Positions 1-9,991 of a DNA stretch of 64,000 nt are shown here, piece after piece; positions within the stretch are counted from its first letter, which is position 1; each line of letters starts with the position of its first letter. The notes under the pieces were generated by a model, which made no database searches, was not told the origin of the DNA, and saw nothing but the letters and a program-made list of their open reading frames with translations. Source of the DNA: Lactarius indigo (taxonomy: Eukaryota > Basidiomycota > Agaricomycetes > Russulales > Russulaceae); assembly GCA_025766275.1 (NCBI GenBank), contig JAFKAC010000006.1, positions 744,001 to 808,000 on the forward strand. Reading direction: 5' to 3'. Both the position numbers and the translations under genes were made by a program.

Positions 1-711
1 GGGCTTCGCGTTCGTCAGACTGAATAACTTGCCGCGTCGATATGCTCGAGGACAGCCGATCACGTCGACAATACGCCCTTCTGGAATGAACTCAAAGACT
101 ATATGTACAAATACAAACCAACCAACCCGAATAACCCAGGTGCTATATGGGATGCAAACACCGGGCGGTAGACACCATGAAAGTGTAGTGATTCCCTCAA
201 CACGCACATTACAGCAAAATCCACTACGATAGGCTCTTTGTCCAGATTAGGGTAACAAGCTGAGGCTGAACATGACATTATTTTGTTGCCAAGTTCGCAC
301 GCAACAAAAGGGATAATTATTTTATAACTACCAATCCCGAGAATTTCAAACCGTACTTAACTGTTAACTCCGTTATATGTGTTCCCTCGTAATGGATTAA
401 AAATAATTATTGAGAAGAGTAAGTTAGAAACGGGAGCGAGCTATGCAAGGGCTGACTGGATGGAATGTTGTCAATTAAATGATGCTCAGATTTACAAGCA
501 ACACCATCAAACTCAACTCATGCTCGCCAACTGGGGGACGATTTGCACTCAAAGTTCAGACGGTGGTTTACTAAGTTAGGGCGAGGGAAATGAAGCGCTT
601 TGCTGGTCACCAATGACGGTGAAACCATGCCAACTCGAATTGGTACCCTTGAATTATGGTTTGTGTTGTGACTGTAGCGTGGGTGTTGAATCTTGGAAAC
701 CATTATCTTCC
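1..711. other. No gene recognised
   Basis: The open frames here are short, overlap on both strands and show no family motif or plausible splice pattern. I see AT-rich, mixed-composition DNA and no repeat. It runs into the MET8-like relic. Confidence 0.5.
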
Positions 712-870
712 ATGTCTGGCTCCTTGTTATCGCTTGGCAGCTCAAGGACAAACGCGCCTTGGTCATCGGAGGTGGAGAATTCGCATCCAGTCGAATCCAG
801 TATGCCAACTCCATGCTGCTGGTGCCGTATTCACAGCCATTTCATTTCCACAAGGCCTAGGGTTTATACT
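712..870 (+). pseudogene. MET8: Decayed MET8-like (siroheme synthase) N-terminal fragment
   Basis: Three successive frames together spell the start of a MET8-type Rossmann fold. Around 712-730 one frame gives GSLL; at about 729-800 the next gives IAWQLKDKRALVIGGGEF, with the dinucleotide-binding GGG turn; at about 809-865 a third gives LHAAGAVFTAISFPQGLGF, like the family's ADA-VTVI-P-GL strand. MET8 proteins oxidise precorrin-2 and insert iron to make siroheme for sulfite and nitrite reduction. Only about 50 residues remain of an expected 200 or more. The frame changes twice without usable splice sites, and the remaining C-terminal domain is missing. I infer a relic copied from a functional gene elsewhere. 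Resemblance is to the family pattern only, so certainty is moderate. Confidence 0.55.
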
Positions 871-1516
871 ATTTAAGATGTGGGATCAAGGTACGGCGCC
901 TAGGACGGGTTTGAGTGTCGTTGCTGTTGGTAGACTTCATAGGAAGAGGATCGGAGTCGTTGAATCTCGAGCTGCTGGCAGGACGTGGGGAAACAGGGAC
1001 AGTGTTGCAGGCAGTGTTGTACGGGTCGGCCTGACTCAGAGTCAAATGGGTCACAGGGTCAGTCCGGGTCAGATGAGGAACAGTCCATTTTTAGAATCAC
1101 ATCGTCTGTCAGTCATTACGGCTTATGCCGATGGGCCAATGGCCCGCCCAACCCGGAGTTGCAATAAAAAAAGGAAACCGGCGTGTGGGAAAAACCACGT
1201 GAGGAGTAATGATGACCTCTCTGAAATTGTGGTGGTGACGATATGATTGATCAGTGGACGTGTTTCGATTATTTCAATCTTCATATGTCACAAGATGAAA
1301 TCAAATAGAGATATGGTGGTGAGCAATCTTACATGCAAAAATAAACTTTACCCAGGGAATATAACCTTTAAGACGAGGTACTGTCATCAATACTGTTGTG
1401 TCAATTGGAGGGCCCATGTCACAGAAAGAACGCCACGGGCTCACCAATACTGTACATTACATATCGTGTGGTTACGATACGTGATGTACAATATTGTGGA
1501 GGGGAATGTATGGAAT
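871..1516. other. No gene recognised
   Basis: Some long open frames run through here on the plus strand, but their translations are Arg/Ser-rich mixtures with no motif. They continue antisense into the J-domain gene, so I treat them as chance. No RNA gene or repeat was seen. Confidence 0.5.
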
Positions 1517-2282
1517 CTAGTGTGTATTTTCTGCCGACCTAGAGTCTGGGCTTGTCAGGAGTTCCACATCACGGCTTGCATCATGACTCCGATCAGATGG
1601 ATTCCGAAGGCCAGTTCCTTCAACCGAACGCTTGGAATTTTGCAGGATGTTGTTCGCAGTCCACTGGTGCGTGGCAGATATTTGATAAACAAACGCTCCG
1701 AGCGCCTGGTCATCCACTCAGTCACCTAGTCTGCGTTTAGAAGTCGAATGAGAATGACGAACTACCAGGAGAGTGCCAAGAAGGACACCATCTTTCCACC
1801 GGTCATCTGCGGGACCGATTGGGTCTTTGCGGTGACGCTGTTTCGCCCTCCAGAGAGCATGTAGGTCGAATCGAGGAGGTGTCGCATCAGGTGACTCGGA
1901 GTCAAGAGTGGGACGGTGTCCGCGCAGGACATCGTAGGATGCACTGATGGCATGGAAACGCGCCTCAGAGACTTCGGGAGGATACGCACGAGCGACAGGC
2001 GAGTCAGGATGATATATCCTTACGAGTTCATAGTCTGTATCATCAGAGGTGGCGTCAACTTCGGACGACTGGAGAGTGCTCGATGGGATGCGCACAACGC
2101 GCCTTCACTTCTTTCTGAGACGCGCTTAATGGCAGGTGAAATATCTGATGAGGGGTGGGGCTCGAATTGGGCGGGTAAGGATATGGGTTGGCGCTTCGGG
2201 GAGCGGAGGAAGCAATGTGTCTGATGCGGTGGACAATCTGTGGGCTACGCCAGTGAATATTGGGCCGCGAAAGCGCACGCAT
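1517..2282 (-). CDS. J-domain (DnaJ-like) protein, probably mitochondrial, one membrane span
   Basis: Three exons splice cleanly: 2282-2096, 2034-1766 and 1705-1517 (phases 1 and 0, introns 61 and 60 nt), giving 214 residues. J proteins stimulate Hsp70 ATPase activity. Residues 1-40 are Arg/Ser-rich with no acidic residue before the domain, as in a mitochondrial presequence. The J domain follows (about 44-105): SASQKEVKARYYELVRIYHPD, with the obligatory HPD loop, then FHAISASYDVLRG. The WRAKQR and DRWKD stretch is typical of the small fungal J proteins. A single hydrophobic segment (GVLLGTLLALGAFVYQI) appears only when intron 2 is removed, which supports the model. A polar tail follows. Organelle and membrane topology are inferred. 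The gene lies about 1.8 kb from the transposon and shows no disruption. Confidence 0.82.
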
Positions 2283-4122
2283 ACGGTGTACTAATGCTAC
2301 GTGTGTTCGTTTGGGGGGCGCGCCCTAAAGAGGGACCAAATACGAGGTTGAAGCTTTGAAGCTCGAAGTTGCAGACGAAGCGACGCTCACGCCACTCCTG
2401 TCATGCAGTGCTTTCCTCGCATGCATACAGCCACTTCCTCAGGGCCTCAACCTCCGGTCTTGTCTTTCACTTTATTTCACCTCTTATCCTTCGCTTTTCT
2501 CCAACGCCATCGAGCTGTCCAGAAAGCAGCCGAATTTCCATTTGTGAGGTACAATGCTGCAATTACTGCCTTGCGTAAGGATACATACGGTTTCCCAATG
2601 ATATAGAGAGATCCCCAGAAACGCTTGGCATGAACATGAACCGACGACCTCGTCGCTGCGCGCCCCTAGTTGCCTCAACCTTTCTTTTGCTCAGATATAC
2701 TACATGCAGACGACATATGGGTTTGTCACAACGTACACATTTATGGAGCTCTGCCCCTTCAGATGCTAGATTAAAGACACAGAGTTCATTAAAACACATT
2801 TAGGGCCCAAATTACAGGACTTAGGTAGGTGGGAGTAGAAGTACAGTACGTCGTGGAAATGAGTCGCCAGTAGATTTGTAGTGCAGAGAGTCAACCACGA
2901 CGAGTGTCCGATAACCAAGCACAGATTCGTCTTGGAGAATCGGGGAAATCAAATGGTATCATGGAAAACGAGTCACAGGACCGAATGAGCACCTTTCACA
3001 ACACTATGCCCTACCGCCCCACCAGAGAGATTGGCTTAAATATCGGCTACCAACTCGTCGCAGCAATGAAGGCAAAAACGAAGGCGAATAAGACGGAGAG
3101 GTCTTGAAAGACTGTAGAGTGGTCTGACCGTCTTGGAAGTAGGCCTTGGAGTCCTTCAGTGTACTGGCAATGCGAAGTCGATATCATGATGAACAAGTTG
3201 TGAACGTTCAGGCCATTCAGGGCATGGGGCCGCCTTATCGTGTTCCAGAATAAAACTTCGGTAGTGTCGCGATGATTCCCACTAAACGTGAGAAGTGAGA
3301 ACACGATACCAACATTATCCTAGGTTACCAAGTTCCTGATTACCGGTAAGTTCGAGAAGGTAGTCATGAACGATGTCGTCGCTGATAACCGATAACCATT
3401 TGGTATGATTGTACTTCCGGAACCCATATTAACAAAGGAGGCATTCAATCAGAGGCCAAGAATTGCAAAGACCGGTCCAAAGGTATGACGGGGGTCGTGC
3501 AGTAGCTCTGGGGTTGGCGACGACAAGTCCAAGTCATCAACCGCTCAATAGCGCTCAATTTCTACGACAATGTGGACCCCCCATGAAAATAGTTTAGTTA
3601 GTACCCATAGCGACTGAACAATTTCATCCAATGTATGCTCAATGCGTCATTCTGAGGGCACGCTGAGCTCAGACTTGGAGATGAGCGTTCAAAGGGAGGT
3701 ACTGGTACTACCCGGCGGGAAGAGGAGGTGCAGGAATGAATGTGTGGGAATATTTGTTGCATCCGTGTTACTCGCACGAGCACGCCACTTCGGACCCGGC
3801 CGTTGTTGTACTGACAGCACCGTCTCCCAGCTCCGAATCACGGCGAGTCAGGAACAAGGTCGGGAAGCCTGGAAAAGTGCGCCTGTAGTCAAGTTTGGAC
3901 CCGCAAGATCGTATCGATGAGGAGCGCTGTAGGTAACGTATCAGAGAGCCAGCCATCGAATTTCTGTCTGGTGGCTGGACTAGTTGACGGGACGTCACGG
4001 TGCTATGAATAGAGACATCAATGTTTCTTTCTATTCATAGGCCGTCGTCTGACCTTGCAGGGTTTTGATGGTGATCGGTCCTTCAAAGAACCCGTGTTTG
4101 AACAATTGGAGCTTGAAGCTTG
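2283..4122. other. No gene recognised; hairpin near right end
   Basis: I found no splice-consistent model. Short Cys-containing frames near 2.6-2.8 kb and the 92-codon plus-strand frame at 3.64 kb have no recognisable motif. The only structure is the 11-bp inverted repeat at 4003-4040, just outside the transposon end. Confidence 0.5.
4003..4040. repeat. 11-bp perfect inverted repeat
   Basis: CTATGAATAGA at 4003-4013 is repeated in inverted form at 4030-4040 with a 16-nt spacer. It lies about 80 bp outside the left end of the CACTA-like element. It may be chance or a remnant of an older insertion. Confidence 0.6.
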
Positions 4123-4146
4123 AAGCCCAGTCAAAATCCCAATGAA
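4123..4146 (+). repeat. Left terminal inverted repeat of the CACTA-like element
   Basis: AAGCCCAGTCAAAATCCCAA begins the repeat. It matches the inverted right end with mismatches only at positions 15 and 19. The next 120 bp hold several GAATT/GAATGA subterminal motifs. Confidence 0.8.
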
Positions 4147-4877
4147 TCCCGATGAATTGAGTCGAATGAAAATGACCGGGATTGGTGGCGGGTGAATTCT
4201 GTTGACTCCGCTCGAATTATATTGCGTACAGATTTGAATTATTCCATACAATTCAATGCGAATGAATAATCTTGAATATTGCTGCACCCACAACATGGAT
4301 GCCCTCATTGTGCTGCTCTTTGCGCCACCCTCGTTGTGGGACATCGCACGCGCGAATATGTGAATGCCACATTTGGTACCTGTGAGCTGCAACATGTCTG
4401 AAACGAGTATCAAGTCGTCGTTCTCCTCTTCTCGTCCTGCATACCTTTGGCTCTGGCTCTCATCTCGACCCTTGGCTGCTATCTGCGTCTGTTCGTTTCT
4501 TTCTGATATCGTGTTTCTGGAGACTTCTTGGCATTGTCCCTCTCCACGTACTCTGTCACTCTGGACTGATCTGATGCCAACGTCGGGTGACCCACGGGCG
4601 CGTATCTATAAATGTGGATGCTCAAGACACTGCAAGATACTTTGCCCTGTGTCAAAGACGACGTATTACGACCATGCGAAGTATCGGAGGGTCGATGATC
4701 GTATGTTGAGTATATTGCCCAATCCGCGACTCTTGTGCTCACTGGATCTCGCACATGTAAGATGGTCCTATGTTGTTCCCCAACGGCTATCCAGCATCAA
4801 GACACCCATCAACTCGCACTAGGGCGACTGGGTCGCGCTCGCGCACCACGGCAAACATGAAGCACGCTTGATTAGAC

Positions 4878-7800
4878 TTGGATCGTGGTACCCCGGGAGA
4901 GCAGTCACCCGACAATCATGCGCACACAGGTGACCACACGGAGAGTAACCACCCCACACAAGATGATGACCCTGCGCCCGGCCCATCAGAACAAGAGCTA
5001 TGCCAGGTATTGCACCAGCCTGGGACTCAGGCCACGGTTAGGAACACCGAATCCCCTCGACCTGAAAACGACGAGGGTCCAGGCATACCCTCCCCTGCAC
5101 GGCAGGGTTCTCTAGGGGATCGTGACGCACAATGGGTGCATACCCCACCCGAGTCCCCTCGACCTGAAAATGATGAGGGCACAGGTATACCCTCCCCTGT
5201 GCGGCAGGGTTCTCCGGGGGATCGTGATACACAACGGGTGCATACCCCACCCCCGGACAACGCCAATAACCAACAGGGAGATGTGGGTGTGTACGTCGGG
5301 CATGATGCGCAGCCTGACGATCTCCCTGGAGGTTCAAATGACTGGGATCCAGATACCGTCGTACCTCACCTCAACGCACTTCGCACGTCTGTGGAGTTTA
5401 TCAAGGGACTCTCGCGCACATCCTTAGATGGCGACCCTATTCCTGACGACGTTCGTGAACGGTTGCGCTCTCCTCTGACAGAGCCTATCAGCATCAGCAA
5501 GGAGCTAAGACTTACTTTGAGGCTTCTCTTAGGGACTGTAAATGGATCTCGGGCGACTTACGATAGTGTTTGCTCTGCTCTAAGGGAGTACGTTCCCGAC
5601 GCAGAATTCCAGTCATACGATCACATGAAGCGGACGATCACTGAGCTGACGGGGGTAGTCCCTGTTATGACCGATATGTGCTATGAGTCTTGCGTGGCGT
5701 TCTCTGGACCATTCTCGGAGCTTCGCGCTTGTCCTGAGTGTTCTTCGCCGTGGTACAACTCTGTCACCTGTGGGGGCAGAGTCGTATCCGTACCTCGTAA
5801 GCAAGCTCTAACGATACCTGTGGGACCGCAGATTCAAGCGCAATATCGGTCACACCAAAGCGCATGGAATATGGGTCACCGACGTCGAGTGATGGAGCCT
5901 TTGCTGGCTAGGCTACGTGCTGGTGGCTCTATCGATGTTTACGACGACGTATACTGCAGCTCCCTCCTCCTCAATGCGGCACTCCGCAGCGATCTCTCGT
6001 CCGATGACACTGTATTGATGCTCTCTATTGACGGCGCGCAGTTATATCAGAGCAAGCAATCGGATTGCTGGATTTATATCTGGGTTCTACTGGATCTGGC
6101 ACCCGACTTACGATACAAAAAGAAATATGTGCTGCCAGGTGGCTTTATTCCTGGTCCAAGCAAGCCTAAGAACTTGGACTCGTTCATCTACACCAGCTTG
6201 CACCATCTTTCTGCGCTCCAGAGGGACGGACTACGCGTGTGGGACTGTTCCACAGGGCGTGTGTTCACTTCACGCCCATTCTTCTTCTTGGGTACTGTGG
6301 ACGGACCTGGTCTAGCTGCGCTGCACGGGCAGGTGAGACACCATGGCGTGTACGGATGTCGCGAATACTGTGGCTTGAGAGGGCGTCACAAGCCGGGGGG
6401 TCCCCATTATTACCCAGCGCTCCTCAAGCTGCTGAACTACGACCTTCCTGGGTGCGATCACGGCAATGTCGATGCCTTTCGACTGCCGAAGGCATCATCT
6501 GAGTTGTACTTTGAGAACCTGACTCTTCTTCTTCAGAGTTGCACCGACACGCAGTTCAAACAGAATCAGAAAGAGACTGGCCTGTGCAAACCGAGTATTT
6601 TCTTGGGTCTGGATTCGAAACACTCAACCGGTCTCCCCGGATGCTTGGCTATCGACCACATGCACATAATCGCGATCAATCTTCCTGATTTGCTCATAAG
6701 TCTCTGGCGCGGGACTATAGACTGTGACAAGAATGACTCAAAGAAGCTCTGGGACTGGGTCGTGCTTGTCGGAGACACTTGGAAAACGCATGGCCAGGAC
6801 GTAGCGCGCTGCCGCCCATACCTGCCAGGGTCATTCGATTGCCCTCCTCGGAACCCCGCCGAGAAGATATCCAGTGGCTACAAAGCATGGGAGTTCTTAA
6901 TCTATGTCTTTGGATACTGCCTGGCGTTACTCTACGGCGTTCTTCCGCAGTGCTATTGGCTAAACTTCTGCAAGCTAGCGTCTGCTGTTCGGCTCCTCCA
7001 ACAGCGTGCAATCTCGGTCTCCCAGCTTCAAAAGGCTCAGCAACTCGTGCTCGACTTTACCGAAGAATATGAAGCGATCTATTACCGCCGAATGGTGTCG
7101 CGACTTCACTTCTGTCGACAGAGCATCCACGGGCTTTCTCATCTCGCTCCAGATGCCGTTCGTCTGGGACCTGGCATCTATTCATCTCAGTGGACTCTGG
7201 AGCGTACTATAGGCAACCTGGGGGAGGAAGTCAAGCAACCTTCAAACCCATATGCAAACATCGCAAACTGCGGACTGCGCCGCTCACAGTTCTCCGCCAT
7301 CCACGCAATTCTGCCCGACTTAGAGCCAGACGTCCCAAGTCTACCACAAGGTGCTGTCGACCTTGGTGATGGCTATGTTCTTCTCAGGGCTCGGGATGAG
7401 ACTGGCGTCACTCTTGTGGGAGAACAGGCGGATACAATCCGCGTGTTCTTGTGTTTGGACTCAGAAGATGGCCAAGTACCCTTTGGCTGGCGGCCGAAGT
7501 ACATCCGATGGGCTCGCCTTCGCCTCCCTAACCTGCAGATTGCTCGCTGTGCGTGGAAGGAGACTGAACGGGCGGGCCCTTCTGAGAGTGTCTGTCGTTC
7601 CCGCAATGTAAAGGTGAGTGACATTACCATGAAGTTGACATTCACATCTTATTTTCCTAGTTTGCTACGATGGAATCTTTCCTTATCGGCAAGGTACAGT
7701 TCTATTTCCGAAGTGGCCACTCTGGTATAGAGCGCGCATATGCACTGGTCTCAGTCTGGTCTGAGCCAGATCTTGGCTTGCTGGAAGCATCTTCAAACAC

Positions 7801-7909
7801 GGTATACTCATGCGTATACCGGGGTCAGGCGGCGTTGCGGATTGTACACGTGAAAGATATCATGTCCGTCGTAGCTATGGTGCCCATGACGCCGCGTGAA
7901 GGAGACTGA
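4878..7909 (+). CDS. Tnp2-type CACTA transposase
   Basis: Two exons, 4878-7613 and 7661-7909, join in frame (phase 0, 47-nt intron GTGAGT...TTCCTAG) to give about 994 residues. Residues 1-155 are a low-complexity acidic/Pro leader containing two 34-residue repeats. The core (about 210-830) has the Tnp2 hallmarks: LSIDGAQLYQSKQSDCW with an Asp of the expected acidic set, KKKYVLPGGFIPGPSKPKNL, a Cys/His cluster around GVYGCREYCGLRGRHKPGGP, IDHMHIIAINLPDL and GYKAWEFLIYVFGYCLALLYG. The C-terminal exon (FATMESFLIGKVQFYFRSG) is a beta-rich tail usual in this group. No internal stop or frameshift is present, so the protein may still be made. It should bind the element ends and cut and paste the DNA. 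Which acidic residues are catalytic is inference. Confidence 0.88.
5049..5252 (+). repeat. Two 102-bp coding repeats in the transposase leader
   Basis: Units 5049-5150 and 5151-5252 encode ESPRPENDEGPGIPSP and its near copy, 34 residues each, and differ mostly at synonymous or mild positions. This is an in-frame tandem duplication in a disordered region. Confidence 0.9.
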
Positions 7910-9073
7910 AGTTCTCGATATTTTCTACTTGAGAAGCCTGGGCTAGACGTAGCAGAAACAGAGGATGTCGTTCTCGATGAATAAAAATGAATTTTCATAG
8001 TATTTGCATCCGCCATAACTTAGAACGGTATGCCTAAGTGAACCGATCATTGGGCGACAGTGGGTCTCTCACTTCACGCGTGATGGATCTGGAAGAAACG
8101 ACATTGTATTCAAGCGACAAGACGGAATGTAGGTACATGTGATCAACTGAGAGATACGCTCTATCTATGATGTTGGAATGGAGGGAATGGGAGCGGTGAG
8201 AGGGATGGCATAGGATATGGAAGGGGGGCAGACAAACACACGGGAAGCAGATATAGGAAGACTGGGGCAGGTTGTAAGTCGAACCTCTGCGTCGACGAGA
8301 GAGATGGGGCATGGGCATACGCACGGAACGAAGGAAGGACCGAGGCTCTACCCCAAATGCGCTGGCCTACCCTCCGTATCTAACAGCGGGCATGACGCAA
8401 GGCGCAGAAGGGCCGTAGGTGGAGTCTTGCAGGTAGCCAGCGGTGGCCATGGGGGTGGCCAGGCGACAGAAAGACTAAGGCAGGTATGAAAGAGAGTGTG
8501 TCAGACGCCTACATCAATGCGAGAGCGGGAAGGGACGTACACATGGCATGGGGGAAGGACCGAGGCACTATATCGTATGGCACTGGCCTCCCCTCCGTAT
8601 CTAACGACAGGCATGATGCGATGCACAGTGGAATATAGATATGGTCTTGCAGATAGCCAGGAGTGGCCATGAGGTGGTCGGGCGACAGACGAGGAGTGGG
8701 AAACAAGGAGTAGTTCTCGGCAGGATGGAGTGGCGGTTGGGAGAGGGGTGGGCGATACAGAGAAAGTGGGACCTGGGTAGGGTTATCAGGTGGCCTCGCG
8801 CATGCGCCCGTATCGATACAGAAATCCCAAGGAAGTGTGTCGGTGAGATATACTAGAACGGGAGCGGGACAGAGAACGACAGTATAAAAAGACGAAGACA
8901 AGACAACAAGAGACAAGGGAGCCGACGAGAGAGAGAAAGAACAACGATAAAAAAGGACAGAGACAAGGGATATTGGATATGAGGTAAGCGGTAGTAATCA
9001 CACAGAGAAGTCGTGATTCGAGTGACAGCAAAATGCCAATCGATTACTGCAGTCGATTTACATCATAATGTAA
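7910..9073. other. Element-internal spacer with a diverged 150-bp duplication
   Basis: No gene is recognised between the transposase and the antisense gene. Two diverged copies of one sequence lie at about 8335-8482 and 8558-8698. The spacer is purine-rich and may hold 3' ends and regulatory DNA of the convergent genes. Confidence 0.55.
8335..8698 (+). repeat. Imperfect duplicate of about 145 bp
   Basis: Copies at about 8335-8482 and 8558-8698 share blocks such as GGACCGAGGC, CCCTCCGTATCTAAC, GGCATGA, GTCTTGCAG and GTGGCCATG in the same order. They are separated by about 75 bp and are strongly diverged, so the duplication is old relative to the element's intact ends. Confidence 0.7.
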
Positions 9074-9679
9074 CTACATGAGCTTCCTTTTTTTATTCTG
9101 AGTATCGCTACTCTTCACGAGGATTTTAGGGTCGACGTCGGCAAGTGTAGTGTCGGGATCGGGATCAGTATCTTGATCGATTGTCTGTACGCCTTTGTGG
9201 AAGACACGTCGCTACAAGAAGTCAGCGCTAGTCGGACACGCGAGCGGGAACGCTACCAAGTACTTACGTCCTGAGGGTAACATGCCCAGGAAGGCTTCTT
9301 GGTATAATACCGGAGTATCCCAATGTCCGTAACGATGGCATAGGGTCGAGGGGGGCCTGGAGGTCCGTCCAAGTAGTCAAACTCAGAATATTCAATTTCC
9401 TTAGCGCCGAGCTCGATGCTTGGTACGATAATTAAGTCCGAGATCGCGAGACGAAGCGAGTCTGAAGTAGAATTACCGTTCGCGTAATAGCTTGTTGCGT
9501 TCAGCCAAGATCTGAAACACCGCGCAGTTGCGGCAGTGCAACAAGTCCTCCAGTGTTGCTTCATAAATAACTCCCATATTCGCTGCACGAACCCTTTGCT
9601 TTTCGATGGCTTTGATAGCCTTAGGAGTCAAGCTGTCGCCAGAGATTTCATCACCAGAGGGTACCTCGCTAGTAGACAT
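9074..9679 (-). CDS. Small three-exon protein of the transposon, basic C-terminus
   Basis: Exons 9679-9477, 9418-9268 and 9211-9074 join with matching phases (2 and 0) across introns of 58 and 56 nt (GTAATT...CCAAG, GTAAGT...TTGTAG), giving 163 residues. No family is recognised. Residues 1-67 look helical and charged (TPKAIKAIEKQRV, LLHCRNCAVFQILAERNK). The middle is acidic and aromatic (EYSEFDYLDGPPGPPRPY). The last residues NKKRKLM resemble a nuclear localisation signal. It is antisense to both large genes and starts about 310 bp from the start of the second plus-strand gene, so those two may share a promoter. By position it could be an accessory transposition factor. That is inference only. 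Confidence 0.68.
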
Positions 9680-9991
9680 TATCGAACGTGTATTGTAAAC
9701 CCGAAGGAATTGGATATAGATGTGGCTGAATGTGGCTTAAACTGTATAGTAGATGGGAACAGCTGAAATAGGCGAGAAAGGTAATCTCGGATGATATACA
9801 CTACTTACAATTACTGCCGACGGCATACACCTTCTCCCTGGCTCTCCACCGTCTTCTCCTCGGCGTTTACGTATCCCTCTCAGGCTTTCTCCACGGCTTT
9901 TACGTTTCCCTCGAATCTAGTCTACAAATTGCTAATTTGATACGCAAGAACCGCCCTGAAAATCACTTGGGATTTGCACGCGTTGTACACG
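9680..9991. promoter_or_regulatory. Divergent promoter region inside the transposon
   Basis: This 312-bp gap separates the start codons of the antisense small gene and the second large gene. It contains a CT-rich stretch around 9830-9925 (TTCTCCC, TTCTCCTCGG, CTTTCTCC), common upstream of fungal genes. No defined operator was seen. Confidence 0.4.

Noticed and set aside
656..1246. 196-codon plus-strand open frame
   Set aside because: Only its first part (the MET8 relic) resembles a protein. The remainder is low-complexity with no motif or homologue pattern.
2618..2690. tRNA-like sequence on the minus strand (GGTTC-like arm)
   Set aside because: The T-loop does not fit TTCRA, no D-arm box A is present and no cloverleaf can be drawn.
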